The position numbers and the translations under genes were made by a program. Under the pieces are notes generated by a model. It saw only the letters and a program-made list of their open reading frames with translations, searched no databases and was not told where the DNA came from. From Tunturiibacter empetritectus (lineage in GTDB: Bacteria > Acidobacteriota > Terriglobia > Terriglobales > Acidobacteriaceae): a stretch of 64,000 nucleotides of DNA. Where the stretch lies: contig NZ_JACCCU010000002.1 of NCBI RefSeq assembly GCF_013410875.1, forward strand, positions 1 through 64,000, written 5' to 3'. This document shows, one piece after another, positions 7,805 through 16,383 of the stretch (positions are counted from its first letter, which is position 1; each line of letters opens with the position of its first letter).

Positions 7805-7993
7805 GGCTTTGGCTGCCAAATTGCGCCCGCTGTCCGCATGCCCAGTGGAACTTTACTGAGTAGTGCAATCGCCGAAAAGGCATTTCTCTGACGATTGCCA
7901 TAGGGAGTGCAGAGATTGTTGATGTTTCTCGCCAAATGTCGTTGGACACCTGCAGTGCCCGAACAATCACAGCAAAACATGAGGAATATAGAA

Positions 7994-8548
7994 ATGCCCA
8001 AACTGAATCGGTTCGCGAAGTCATTACTTCTCACGATAACGGCGCTCGGTGCAGTGCCATCCGCGTTTTGCCAACTTATCATTCCGGCCGATCGGAGACT
8101 CCCGCCGCCGGTCGGGTTCTCCTTCGACGGCACATGGGCTTGCGGATCGGGAGATTCAGTTGCCAATCTTAGGATTGGAAGTCAAGACCGCAGCCGAAGT
8201 GCCCATTTGACTTCACGATACTGGACGGGACTGCAGGAATCGCAGGAGTGGTTTCACGGGAGCTATCTCGTGGGGTACGACCGCGACCGGAGGAGCTTCA
8301 TTTTGATCGATCTAAGGGACCCCGCCGCAATGGTATACAAAACTGACGGATGGCAAGGCAACGAATTGTCTTTGACCCAAGCAAGCGACGGAGGTGACCT
8401 TGTTTCCACTTACCGCGTCCTCTTCCAGATCAAAGATCGTCAACATTTCGACGTGACATGGGAGGAATCTGAAGCGGGCGTGTGGCACAAAGATCCACCG
8501 ACAGGGTGCCGGAAATTGGGGCAGAGAATGAGATCGCCACACAATTAG
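7994..8548 (+). CDS. Exported protein of unknown function
   Basis: A 184-residue protein with a signal peptide (MPKLNRFAKSLLLTITALGAVPSAFCQ). The mature part begins F-D-G-T-W-A-C-G-S-G and continues with alternating polar/hydrophobic strands, suggesting a small beta-barrel or lipocalin-like fold; two cysteines (in WACGSG and TGCRKLG) could form a disulfide. ATG 7994 is chosen because GAGG lies about nine bases upstream and the signal peptide starts there. The operator-bearing promoter at 7758-7804 is the nearest upstream signal. I do not recognise the family. Confidence 0.65.
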   Translation: MPKLNRFAKSLLLTITALGAVPSAFCQLIIPADRRLPPPVGFSFDGTWACGSGDSVANLRIGSQDRSRSAHLTSRYWTGLQESQEWFHGSYLVGYDRDRRSFILIDLRDPAAMVYKTDGWQGNELSLTQASDGGDLVSTYRVLFQIKDRQHFDVTWEESEAGVWHKDPPTGCRKLGQRMRSPHN

Positions 8549-8673
8549 GGGCTCGTGCGAGACGCGTCACAAGTCACAACTACGAGCTCAATTGAAGCGG
8601 AGAGTTTCCGCGCGGGCGGCTTCCTATCAGCAGAAGCAACGTTGCCAACTCAAGCAACCGGACATTGAAAAGC

Positions 8674-9090
8674 ATGGATGATTTGAAGGACGAAGCGGCT
8701 CGGAAGCCAAACAGGATGCAGAGAGATCCTAATCAAAGAGTTGGTGCGCAGAACGTCGACTCGGGATACAACCGGCGCGCAAGCCTTTCGATCGATGTGC
8801 TGTTCCAAAGCAAGTGGAGAGTGCAAATTCTCTGTGCTATGCGCCCCGGACCCGTCCGCTTGGGCCAGCTCGCACGACTTATCCCGGGGGCCTCAAAGAA
8901 GATGCTCACTCAAAATCTTAGGAAACTGGAGGTTGACGGGATCATTGTCCGCGAGGACTTGAGTGAAATTGTGCTTCATATCGAATACGGTTTGAAGGAC
9001 GAAGTAAGAGATTCCGTCTGCGCACTGCTGGATCACCTTGCAGAGTGGGGCGGAAGTTATCTTAGCCAGTCGAGAACCGACAAGGAATAG
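8674..9090 (+). CDS. HxlR-family winged-helix regulator
   Basis: A 138-residue protein with a central HxlR domain: IDVLFQSKWRVQILCAMRPGPVRLGQLARLIPGASKKMLTQNLRKLEVDGIIVRED is the usual 'K-W-x-x-x-I-L' helix, the HTH, and the wing. The family's usual first cysteine before the HTH is absent (SLSIDVL). The N-terminal 40 residues are a polar extension. ATG 8674 is chosen over TTG 8665, though neither has a clear ribosome-binding site. No partner enzyme is adjacent: the nearest upstream gene is the exported protein at 7994 and downstream is a 400-base gap. Confidence 0.8.
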   Translation: MDDLKDEAARKPNRMQRDPNQRVGAQNVDSGYNRRASLSIDVLFQSKWRVQILCAMRPGPVRLGQLARLIPGASKKMLTQNLRKLEVDGIIVREDLSEIVLHIEYGLKDEVRDSVCALLDHLAEWGGSYLSQSRTDKE

Positions 9091-9491
9091 GGGAAAGCGT
9101 CACAATGCCTTCAATCTATCCGCAGCCGCCGAATTGGGCTTGCAGGGGCTTCACCTGACATTGACTGCTCTAGCCCGTGCGGCATCCAGTACGACGGGCA
9201 GCACTTTTTCACAACATAGCGACGACCGTTGAACGCAACCGGTGTCGTTCTGGACGAATAGCTACGGTAACAACACCACATATCAAAAACCGTAGGTATG
9301 GGATTTGGGCCACTTGTTTGAAGCTGCGAAGGCTTGCAGCAGCCCCATGGAGCCTTCGTGGAGGCGTCCTGCAGCTTGCCAGGCGTAGTCCGCTGCTTAG
9401 GTGAGGAATAGGCGGGAGCTTGGAGGTCGCTTATGATGCTGTGCTCGCGCAAATCGGCGATGACAGGTTCTAGGTAGTTGCGCTAGTCCTC
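9091..9491. other. Gap without a recognisable gene
   Basis: About 400 bases between the HxlR gene and the ArsR promoter. Frames of 113 codons (minus, 9111-9452) and 75 codons (plus) overlap each other; neither has a recognisable domain, a start with ribosome-binding site, or a signal peptide. It is likely non-coding or decayed. Confidence 0.4.
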
Positions 9492-9540
9492 TTGACATAT
9501 GGAAACCATTTGGTTACGTTATTCGTAACCGTATGGTTCC
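9492..9540 (+). promoter_or_regulatory. ArsR promoter with a large inverted repeat covering the start codon
   Basis: TTGACA at 9492-9497, with a weak -10 (TACGTT at 9515-9520, or CGTTAT at 9517-9522). The region 9501-9540 is an inverted repeat: the left arm GGAAACCATTTGGTTACG and the right arm CGTAACCGTATGGTTCC are separated by five bases. The right arm contains the ATG (9533). ArsR-family repressors bind such repeats, so autorepression is likely. The predicted start point is only a few bases before the ATG, so the mRNA is probably leaderless. Confidence 0.65.
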
Positions 9541-9862
9541 CAAACGATACAAGCAACGTGACGCTGTCTTCAGGGCAATATCGGATCCCACTCGCAGGGA
9601 AATACTGAGCATTCTCCGTGACGGCCAACAAACGGTGGGCCAAATCGCGGAGAATTTTCGGATGAGCCGTCCTGCAATCTCAAAGCACCTGCGTTTGCTG
9701 CATTCGGCAGGCCTAGTCGCGACTCGCAAACGCGGCACCGCGAACCTGTGCAGTTTAGACGCGAAACCGTTGCGCGTCGTGGATGAATGGGTTCAGGACT
9801 ATGAGACGTTCTGGAGCGATTCTTTACAAGCTCTCAAGAGATATATGGAGGAGAAGGAATGA
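9533..9862 (+). CDS. ArsR-family HTH regulator
   Basis: A 109-residue winged-helix protein: VFRAISDPTRREILSILRDG, then VGQIAENFRMSRPAISKHLRLLHSAGLV and TRKRGTANLCSLDAKPLRVVDEWV. This is the group usually paired with SRPBCC/AHSA1 proteins rather than the metal sensors; the metal-binding C-V-C motif in the recognition region is absent. Its last four bases overlap the next gene as ATGA, and the inverted repeat over its start codon suggests autoregulation. Confidence 0.9.
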   Translation: MVPKRYKQRDAVFRAISDPTRREILSILRDGQQTVGQIAENFRMSRPAISKHLRLLHSAGLVATRKRGTANLCSLDAKPLRVVDEWVQDYETFWSDSLQALKRYMEEKE

Positions 9863-10317
9863 ATTCGATAAACGTGATCGGCGATGCTATCGTTCAGGAG
9901 GTACAGATCAAGGCTTCGCCGAGGCAAATTTTTGATGCTCTAACGAATCCCTCCGAACTCTTAAAATGGTGGGTAGTCAGGGAACGATTCAAGACCACAG
10001 AAGTAGAGGTGGACTTGCGGCCCGGTGGCAAATGGATGATGCGCGTAGAGGGCGGCTGCGGACCCGGGACCACCTCAAGCATGGTCCATGGTGAGTATCG
10101 GAAAATCGAACCGCCGCACTTATTGGCCTTCACGTGGATTCGCGATGGTGAAAATGCTCCGGAAACACTCGTGTGCTGGGAGCTTCATGAGGGTGACGAC
10201 GCCACGACGGTTCGGGTGACACACTCAGGTCTAACGAGCGAAAGTTTACGGCTCCGCAACAGCGGCTGGCCACTCATCCAGAGCCTGCTGCAAACCTACC
10301 TTGAGCAAAACATTTAG
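9859..10317 (+). CDS. SRPBCC (AHSA1-like) protein coupled to ArsR
   Basis: A 152-residue START/Bet-v-1-fold protein: VQEVQIKASPRQIFDALTNP, then LLKWWVV, DLRPGGKWMMRVEG and LLAFTWIRDGENAPETLV. Members bind hydrophobic ligands in a deep cavity; most bacterial ArsR-linked ones have no proven ligand. The gene starts inside the ArsR stop (ATGA), so the two are made together. A second SRPBCC gene follows 150 bases downstream. A role as ligand carrier or enzyme acting on the compound sensed by the regulon is inference. Confidence 0.85.
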   Translation: MNSINVIGDAIVQEVQIKASPRQIFDALTNPSELLKWWVVRERFKTTEVEVDLRPGGKWMMRVEGGCGPGTTSSMVHGEYRKIEPPHLLAFTWIRDGENAPETLVCWELHEGDDATTVRVTHSGLTSESLRLRNSGWPLIQSLLQTYLEQNI

Positions 10318-10467
10318 GAACTCCGACCATCCTGCTGGCAAATGGCGATATTAACGTCACTCCAGTGCGCGGGGTGGAGCTGTGATGCTCTTATCGATTG
10401 CTCGACCCAGCAACTACAACAATGCTCGTCAGAGCCTAACCTTCAGGAGTAAGGGGAGTGATTCACA

Positions 10468-10929
10468 ATGGCAAAACGCGAAATCTGGCATGAGATTGTC
10501 ATCAACGCTTCGTCCTGTGAGCTGTACGAAGCTGTGACTGACGTGAACAAGCTTGCGCATTGGTGGACCACCGATGTTCGCGGAGAGTCCGCTATCGGCG
10601 AGAAACTGGAGTTTTGGTTTAGCGGCTTTCGCGCAGCGGTGATGGAGGTAACCACGCTCAAGCCCGGTGAGCTTGTGCAATGGCATGTGATTGACGGAGG
10701 TGCGGAGGACTGGATCGACACTAATGTTGAATTCAGGATCTTTTGCGATCAGGGCAAAACTCTCCTCCATTTCCAGCACTCTCTATGGCAAGAAGATGCA
10801 AAAGCGTTTCCTCACTGTTCAATGGGATGGGCAATCTTTCTGTTGAGCCTCAAGGAATTTGTAGAGACCGGGAAAGGCCGCCCCCATCCGTACGATATGC
10901 CGATCAACATGTGGAGTCCACCCCAGTAA
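10468..10929 (+). CDS. Second SRPBCC-domain protein
   Basis: A 153-residue Bet-v-1-fold protein: IWHEIVINASSCELYEAVTDVNKLAHWWTTDV, then GEKLEFWFSGF, a tryptophan-rich core, and a C-terminal helix GWAIFLLSLKEFVETGKG. It is only distantly similar to the preceding SRPBCC protein. ATG 10468 is preceded by AGGGGAG about nine bases upstream. It is separated by 150 bases from the ArsR-SRPBCC pair, so co-transcription is possible but unproven. Its 3' end overlaps the decayed LytTR gene on the other strand. Confidence 0.75.
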   Translation: MAKREIWHEIVINASSCELYEAVTDVNKLAHWWTTDVRGESAIGEKLEFWFSGFRAAVMEVTTLKPGELVQWHVIDGGAEDWIDTNVEFRIFCDQGKTLLHFQHSLWQEDAKAFPHCSMGWAIFLLSLKEFVETGKGRPHPYDMPINMWSPPQ

Positions 10930-11298
10930 CAGGATGAGAAACCCAGGGATTAGCGGGGCAACCGTTCCCATCGTTGTGAAGCCACACCTCCGGCCGCAAA
11001 TCTCTCGGATATGATCAAGGTTGACGATAGACGACCGATGTATGCGGACGAACTCACGCGGGTCTAGCTTGTCACTGAAATCTGTAATCGTCTCCCGCAG
11101 CATGTACGTGTGTCCACTTGAATGAAGGCAGCAGTAGTACGCAGCTGCTTCAATCCAGCTAATCTTATCCGCTGGCAGGAGGATGTCGTTTTCGCCATCC
11201 TTCACCAGAAAGCGAGCTGAAATACGCTTCGATTCTCCCGAAGAATTACGAATCCCCTTGAGCACCGACGCCAGTTGTTCCTGGTCAGTAGCGCGGCC
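10904..11298 (-). pseudogene. Remnant of a LytTR-type response regulator
   Basis: The minus frame from 11298 begins, directly after a stop codon, with RATDQEQLASVLKGIRN, the linker that follows a receiver domain in LytTR regulators, then ISWIEAAAYYCCLHSSGHTY and REFVRIHRSSIVNLDHI, the heart of the LytTR DNA-binding domain. The receiver domain is missing. After DHIRE the correct reading continues in another frame (DLRPEVWLHNDGNG) and stops at 10904, so there is a frameshift near 11010. The unshifted frame runs on to 10819 with unrelated residues. It overlaps the SRPBCC gene tail-to-tail. Confidence 0.65.
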
Positions 11299-11301
11299 TT
11301 A

Positions 11302-11663
11302 GAGGCAATTCATTCGTGGACGCGCTCTAGACGCGCCCTCCGTCTAACGCTTCGTCAGGTAGTCCACGGCATTCACATCGAAGGCTTGACTGGATCGATC
11401 AAAACGCTAAGACTGCGATGAGCAGGTGATGAGCAGGTAAGGATGCTTACTCCCTGTGGCTTTGCCAAGTCCGTTCGTCACTGAATTGCGTCAGAAACCA
11501 CGCTGTCGAAAGCAACGTTCCGCTCAACGGTCGTAAAGGATGGCGACTTGTAGCCGTCGGTTCACACGAGAAGACAAATGCGACGCCGGAAGTCCGTCAA
11601 CATTTGCGCCTCGCTGTTGGTTGCTTCCCAATACGCTGTACTTAGAAAAGGCGAACTCTCATT
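11302..11663. other. Gap upstream of an exported-protein gene
   Basis: About 360 bases. A 93-codon plus frame (11540-11821) runs into the next gene in a different frame and shows no domain. I see no hairpin terminator, tRNA or clear promoter. Together with the flanking LytTR remnant it looks like decayed DNA. Confidence 0.4.
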
Positions 11664-12563
11664 ATGAAATCGCTGTTTGTTGCTTTCGCCGCTTTATCGC
11701 TCACATCCGGAGCCGATTGCGGACAGCACGTCATGACACAGGTAGGTCAGTCAAAAAGTTTGATACGGGGGTGTTATCAAAATGCCTCCCGTCCGGTCGA
11801 GCGAGTTGTTTATTTCAATGACTTCGACACGACGCCAGGTTCTAATTTTCCGGAATGGTCGTCGCCAGGGTATTCCTACGTCGGGGCAGGGATTTCGGGT
11901 TCAGGTCCGCAGAGAGTCACCAACGTGCGCTCGCCAAATCGGTCGCAAACATTTCTCGGTGAGTTTGGTGGTCCCTACGTGCTTCCGCAGGGATCGAAGC
12001 CGGTGATGAGAGTCTCCGAGATCATCAAACTTTCGTTGGATCATCTTCCTCGGCACAAGGTCATGACTATCCAATTCGATCTTTATGTCCTGAAATCGTG
12101 GGACGGCGATAGTCCGCAGTACGGGCCGGACCGATTCCGACTCAGTGTCGATTCGGGGTCGTCCCTAATTAATACGACCTTCTCCAACAACCGCAAGATA
12201 AAAACCGACGGGAGCACGCAAAATTACCCAAGTCCCGCCAGCGCACCGCAATCTGGAGCGCTTTCGATAGGCACCTTAGGTTACAGTGATTTTTTCAAAG
12301 ACAGCGTTTATCGTTTAGCGTTTAGCTTCGCGCACTCGTCGGAGTCTGTCCGGTTCGCGTTTTCAAGCGATTTATTCGAGGGGAAGGGCACCGACGACGA
12401 GAGTTGGGGACTTGACAACGTCTGCGTGAGGATCAGTGATGCGGCTGACCATCAATACGCTGTGCCGCAATGCGGATCAGGATTCACGCGCCTCCACCTA
12501 CCCGCGGTCAGAAATCGCAAGACTGGCGAGTTTTCTCTTCGGCACCATGAGGTCATGCGATGA
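11664..12563 (+). CDS. Exported lectin-like protein of unknown function
   Basis: A 299-residue protein with a short signal peptide (MKSLFVAFAALSLTSGADC). The mature part reads VVYFNDFDTTPGSNFPEWSS near residue 50, IQFDLYVLKSWDGD near residue 135, and ends its core with ESWGLDNVCVRI: the 'F-D...DESWGIDNV' layout of concanavalin-like/LEV-type exported domains that bind carbohydrate or coat surfaces. No C-terminal anchor (PEP-CTERM or similar) is seen. The last 35 residues are basic and unlike the core, so the natural C-terminus may have been altered. It is followed by a decayed gene. Confidence 0.6.
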   Translation: MKSLFVAFAALSLTSGADCGQHVMTQVGQSKSLIRGCYQNASRPVERVVYFNDFDTTPGSNFPEWSSPGYSYVGAGISGSGPQRVTNVRSPNRSQTFLGEFGGPYVLPQGSKPVMRVSEIIKLSLDHLPRHKVMTIQFDLYVLKSWDGDSPQYGPDRFRLSVDSGSSLINTTFSNNRKIKTDGSTQNYPSPASAPQSGALSIGTLGYSDFFKDSVYRLAFSFAHSSESVRFAFSSDLFEGKGTDDESWGLDNVCVRISDAADHQYAVPQCGSGFTRLHLPAVRNRKTGEFSLRHHEVMR

Positions 12564-12742
12564 AGTTTCGCAGCGAATTATGCATTTTGATCTCGGCATC
12601 GCTGACCTCGTTTGCGTGTTTACCTTCCTGGGTTTCGACCGATCGCAGAGTTCGATTCGGGACTCAGGCCAGCCTGATGAGAAACAGCTTGTTCGGGGAC
12701 AGATCCCAAGCTTTGCGGCGAAAGCTGAGGTGGCGTCGTTAA

Positions 12743-13040
12743 GGCGGTTTATGGTTTCGGATTTCCGCCGTCCTGCTGGCGCTGCTCGCGGTAGGACATA
12801 CGTTCGGTGTTCTGACCTTTCGCTCAGATTCCGATGAGGGCCGCGCAGTTTTGGCGGCGATGAACAACGCTCGCTTTTCCGAACGCTCGACGACCTTTAG
12901 CTATGACAACTTTTACTTAGGGTTTGGTCATCCGGGCGCCTGTTTCAATTGGTTACTCGATCTTCCTTGCTGTCACGGCGGAGGTCGCCGACCCAGAGAG
13001 TAGCAACGGAATGCGGGATGGATTGGGTGCAGTGTTCTAG
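12743..13040 (+). pseudogene. Decayed LIC_13387-like small membrane protein
   Basis: Directly after a stop at 12740-12742 the frame reads LWFRISAVLLALLAVGHTFG, then VLAAMNNARFSERSTTFSYDNFYLGFG, a pattern typical of LIC_13387-like four-helix membrane proteins. After YLGFG (about 12925) the hydrophobic continuation is in another frame (VSIGYSIFLAVTAEVADPES) and stops at 13040. The start codon is absent, there is at least one frameshift, and the last helices are missing. The family name is from memory of the motif. Confidence 0.55.
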
Positions 13041-13291
13041 AGTGCCTTGAGCAGCAGGCGCCATCAGCGTTATCAGTTTGAAAACGGGTCTCGATAGCCG
13101 AATGTTTGGCAAGACATGGATTTGCGGCGTTAGCCAAAGCGAGCTCGGTGAGTGCATCCGCCTGTTAGCGTCAGTTGAGAGTGCCACGAACAGTTGCTTC
13201 CAAGAAGCCTTTCCTTGGAACCAATCAACCCATCTGTCTAAGCGGTGATTGATACGAGCATCGAAGAAAACGGATCAAACCGGTTCCGGCG

Positions 13292-14224
13292 TCAGAAACC
13301 TCTCACGAGCAATCCTCCATTTACGAATGAATCGATCGCTGCGGCGTCGTGACCCGGCATCATGTGAATTTCTGGATGGGCAACATGAAGCTGATTGAGC
13401 CCGGCCAACTCTTCCCTCACCTTCATGCGATCCTCGTCAGCGATCCAATCTACAAGGCGCGCCTTTTCCTTCTGAGTTTCGACATTGCGCATAATCCAGG
13501 CGACATCGCCCAGAAAAAGGAACTCCACGCCATCGGCGCGGCGAACATAGATCATCTGGCTTCCCGGAGTGTGGCCCGGCGACTTGATGAGCACAATCCC
13601 GGGTGCCAGGGCCAAATATCGAACGTAGTCGAGCGGCTGGTAACCATCAAAGACATTGGACGGCAAATGCAGTGGGGCGAAAGAATCCTTGCCGAGGTTG
13701 GGCCTCAGCTCGGCAACCTGTTCACGCGTGAGTCGCGTAACGGCCAGCAGTTTCTTTAGGTCGGGCTGAGCCAATAGACCGCCAATGTGATCCGGATGCT
13801 CATGCGTAACTACGATTAAGGAGGCATGCGCTAGCGCGTCGCTCATCCGTGCGTACGCAGCGCTGTCGAAGTTCGTAGCGCTCATAGATTTGGCGACGTC
13901 CGCGTTGAGCGCTGTGTCCAGGACCGCAAGATGATCCCGGTAGACTGGCTCGTAGGAAGATATCGGCAAGTCGATGCTATGCCAACTATCCCCCGCCACA
14001 ACGAACACCCTGGGCGGCGACACATGCGCCACCGTTTCCACGCGAACGAGCAGCGGTTTCTCGCCGAGCTGCGTGTCCGCAAGTCGTCTCACTTCGGCGA
14101 TGTCGATGGCGTAGATTCCTGGGAGAGCCCGATGGCTTTCCGCGAAGAACCACCAATAGGCCGGAATGCACGCGACGATGAGCGCTAGAAGGCCGTAGCC
14201 TCCCCACTTCAACCACTTATTCAT
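13292..14224 (-). CDS. Membrane-anchored metallo-beta-lactamase-fold hydrolase
   Basis: A 310-residue protein with an N-terminal transmembrane anchor (LLALIVACIPAYWWFFAES) and an intact MBL site: THEHPDHIGG, then SPGHTPGSQ (third His), FLGDVAW (bridging Asp) and MMPGHD (last His). This is the AHL-lactonase/glyoxalase-II type of zinc hydrolase; the substrate cannot be told. ATG 14224 is chosen because GGAGAG lies just upstream; the longer frame to 14245 has no such site. It contrasts with the degenerate MBL-like protein at 91-1653. It lies 84 bases after the RibD-like gene and may be co-transcribed with it. Confidence 0.85.
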   Translation of the reverse strand: MNKWLKWGGYGLLALIVACIPAYWWFFAESHRALPGIYAIDIAEVRRLADTQLGEKPLLVRVETVAHVSPPRVFVVAGDSWHSIDLPISSYEPVYRDHLAVLDTALNADVAKSMSATNFDSAAYARMSDALAHASLIVVTHEHPDHIGGLLAQPDLKKLLAVTRLTREQVAELRPNLGKDSFAPLHLPSNVFDGYQPLDYVRYLALAPGIVLIKSPGHTPGSQMIYVRRADGVEFLFLGDVAWIMRNVETQKEKARLVDWIADEDRMKVREELAGLNQLHVAHPEIHMMPGHDAAAIDSFVNGGLLVRGF

Positions 14225-14308
14225 GGGCTCTCCATGCCATCTCATTTGAAGCCTGCCGGAGCCGCTCTACTCCATGCGACTTAGCGGTAGCGAGCGAAAA
14301 GAATGGGT

Positions 14309-14857
14309 TCATGCTGGCACGTACGTCAGGCAGACCGCTTCGGCTCCAATCGCTTCGAAATGCGTCAGACGAAGCTTGGGCACATTGGATCCCATGAAGA
14401 AGGGTTTGCCAGCGCCCAGTACAGCCGGGCGAAAGTAGAGACGATACTCGTCGATCAGCCCCGCCGCCGAAAGTACGCCCGCAATCTCCGGCCCAGAAAC
14501 AGAAATCTCTCCTGGACGCTCGTATTTCAGTTTCGCTACAAAGTCGATCAGGTCGCCTTGGACGAGGGTGGCGTTTGGACCCACGGAGGTTGAAGTGCGC
14601 GAAGCCACCCACTTTGGCTTCGACCGCCAGGCTTTCGCAAAGACGTGTCCAATTTCTTCCCACCCAGGCTGATCCTCATCCCAGTACTGCATGATCTGGT
14701 ACATCCGACGGCCGCAAAGAGTGCCTTCAAGGCTGTTGAAGTGATCGGCGAAGTGGCAGAAGAGGACCGTATCGGGAGGGCCCAATTGGATGTTGCCCGC
14801 AGCGCCATCCACGTACCCATCGAGAGATTGCATCATTCCGAAGCTCAGTTTTGCCAA
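14309..14857 (-). CDS. RibD C-terminal / dihydrofolate-reductase-fold reductase
   Basis: A 182-residue NADPH-dependent reductase-like protein: SFGMMQSLDGYVDG near the start, TLCGRRMYQIMQYW, then ISVSGPEIAGVLSAAGLIDEYRLYFRPAVLGAGKPFF, the standard RibD_C pattern of the stand-alone family often called 'dihydrofolate reductase family protein'. TTG 14857 is chosen as the start because AGGAGG stands four bases upstream; the ORF itself opens at 14890. It is divergent from the HxlR gene at 14944, a common pairing in which the HxlR protein controls the reductase. Confidence 0.8.
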   Translation of the reverse strand: MAKLSFGMMQSLDGYVDGAAGNIQLGPPDTVLFCHFADHFNSLEGTLCGRRMYQIMQYWDEDQPGWEEIGHVFAKAWRSKPKWVASRTSTSVGPNATLVQGDLIDFVAKLKYERPGEISVSGPEIAGVLSAAGLIDEYRLYFRPAVLGAGKPFFMGSNVPKLRLTHFEAIGAEAVCLTYVPA

Positions 14858-14943
14858 AGCGCCTCCTGCTAATCTGCTTGCATGTTGCAATTTGTTTTGT
14901 ACGATACCCTAAACTGAGTGCAGCTTGCAAGTGGTAACCACCG

Positions 14944-15459
14944 ATGAAAAATGAAATTCCGACCGGCAAAGCGATGCGCTCAGGTTGCCCCATCAATCTA
15001 ACGCTGGAGGTGCTCGGCGACCGTTGGAGCCTGATCGTGATTCGAGACATCATGTTCGGCAATCGCCGGCATTATGGTGATTTGCTCAGGTTGTCGGATG
15101 AAAAGATCGCTTCGAACATCCTCGCAGACAGGCTTTCCCGCCTTGTTCAGACAGGTCTCCTGTCGCGCACCAACAACCCAGCCCACAAACAGAAAGCGTT
15201 TTACAGTCTGACGGAAGCCTCCATTCAACTCGTACCGCTGTTAGCGCACATGGGGGCGTGGGGATGCAGGTTCACTTCTCCGTCTCGTCAACTCTCGGTC
15301 CGCGCTCAGCTGCTGAAAGACGGCGGTGAGCCAATGTGGAAGGCGTTCATGACAGAACTTAGAAGCATTCATCTAGGAGCGCCCATACCCCGCCGTTCGG
15401 TGTTCGCTGAACTAAGGAGTGCATTTGAAGCCGCTATGGATCGCGATGCCGAAGTCTGA
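14944..15459 (+). CDS. HxlR-family winged-helix regulator
   Basis: A 171-residue regulator: R-S-G-C-P-I-N-L-T-L-E-V-L-G-D-R-W-S-L-I-V-I-R-D at the start holds the redox-sensitive cysteine typical of HxlR proteins, followed by RHYGDLLRLSDEKIASNILADRLSRLVQTGLL and a basic wing. A C-terminal 60-residue extension is unusual for the family. The divergent RibD-like gene lies 86 bases away; that gap contains CTTGCA, TTGCAA and CTTGCAAG, which could be binding half-sites. Confidence 0.88.
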   Translation: MKNEIPTGKAMRSGCPINLTLEVLGDRWSLIVIRDIMFGNRRHYGDLLRLSDEKIASNILADRLSRLVQTGLLSRTNNPAHKQKAFYSLTEASIQLVPLLAHMGAWGCRFTSPSRQLSVRAQLLKDGGEPMWKAFMTELRSIHLGAPIPRRSVFAELRSAFEAAMDRDAEV

Positions 15460-15800
15460 CGAGCGACAGAGACTCCATTGCATGATGCCTGGGTAGTTAC
15501 CGTTGAATGCTATTCAGGTAAAGGATGCAAATTGATCGGTGACTAATCGCCGATCCACGTTTCCAGTGGCGCCAGGCTTGGAAGAGTGCATTGGCCTGAT
15601 CTCGCCAGTTGAGATGTCGCTGGGAAAACACAACCAGGATTTTCAGGGTTGAGCGTTTGGCTGTTGAAGTCAACCGCTGTGATGCAGTGAGGTGATTCGC
15701 CTGGATTGGATAAAGCTGGATATTGACACCCGCTTATCATTGCTCAGGTGAAATCGCTTTGGCCGGGCCTTTCGCATTCTCCCCGACCGATCACAGTCGG
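15460..15800. other. Gap with no recognisable gene
   Basis: About 340 bases between a rightward HxlR gene and the end of a leftward gene. Only short frames (65-67 codons) are present. A segment at 15,573-15,612 is an imperfect repeat of one at 25,880-25,903 (see findings). No terminator hairpin with a T-tract is obvious. Confidence 0.4.
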
Positions 15801-16328
15801 TCACAGAGGAGGATTTGATGAATAAGTTATATCGGCGATCCTCCATCCGCCGTCCGATTTTACAAGAACCCAAGTCTCACTTCCGCGATTCGTTTCCTTT
15901 CCATCAACCAGGAAAATGAAGTCGAAGTACACGGAGGCGACTGTTCCATCAGTGTGAATCGTCATGTTTGTGTGGGTCGGATCGAAGCTTGCCTTCGAAG
16001 TGGACACCAACTTAGCAAAGTCCGTATAACTGCCAACGCGAACTCTTGTCGCATTCGGCGACTTAGCTTTGACACGCGCGTAGGCTTCGTCAGAAAGCAC
16101 GTTGATCCAGGTGCTCCCCTGAGGAAGAAACAGGCTGGCGAGTCGCGCTCCATCGTGAGCGAGAACCGCTGCGTGATACGCGTCGAGTACGTGCCGCACA
16201 TCCATGGTGTCCGACACGATGTTGCTTGTGGCAGCCGGAACCATCTGCGGGGACTGCGGGCTCTGGCCGCGAACTACAAGAGCTAAACTTAAAAATAAAA
16301 GGAATAGCTTGCCGATTTGTCGTTTCAT
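15801..16328 (-). CDS. Exported NTF2-like (SnoaL/DUF4440-type) protein
   Basis: A 175-residue protein with a signal peptide (MKRQIGKLFLLFLSLALVVRGQ). The mature part is a compact NTF2-like fold: VRHVLDAYHAAVLAHDGARLASLF, then a beta-sheet region ending FIFLVDGKETNRGSETWVLVKSDGGWRIADI. Such proteins are ligand-binding or enzymatic cones; catalytic residues are not conserved enough to choose. ATG 16328 has GGAGAG five bases upstream. It follows the Gfo/Idh/MocA gene by 55 bases on the same strand and could share its mRNA. Confidence 0.75.
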   Translation of the reverse strand: MKRQIGKLFLLFLSLALVVRGQSPQSPQMVPAATSNIVSDTMDVRHVLDAYHAAVLAHDGARLASLFLPQGSTWINVLSDEAYARVKAKSPNATRVRVGSYTDFAKLVSTSKASFDPTHTNMTIHTDGTVASVYFDFIFLVDGKETNRGSETWVLVKSDGGWRIADITYSSNPPL

Positions 16329-16383
16329 TATCTCTCCTTCAACTAACACTCGCCACCCGGTTATCGGGCAGGCATAGGCCTCT

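Noticed and set aside
9111-9452. 113-codon minus frame
   Set aside because: Cys/Pro/Ser-rich without signal or domain, and no ribosome-binding site.
12436-12837. 133-codon plus frame overlapping the lectin-like gene end and the membrane-protein remnant
   Set aside because: The remnant frame shows a family pattern; this one does not.
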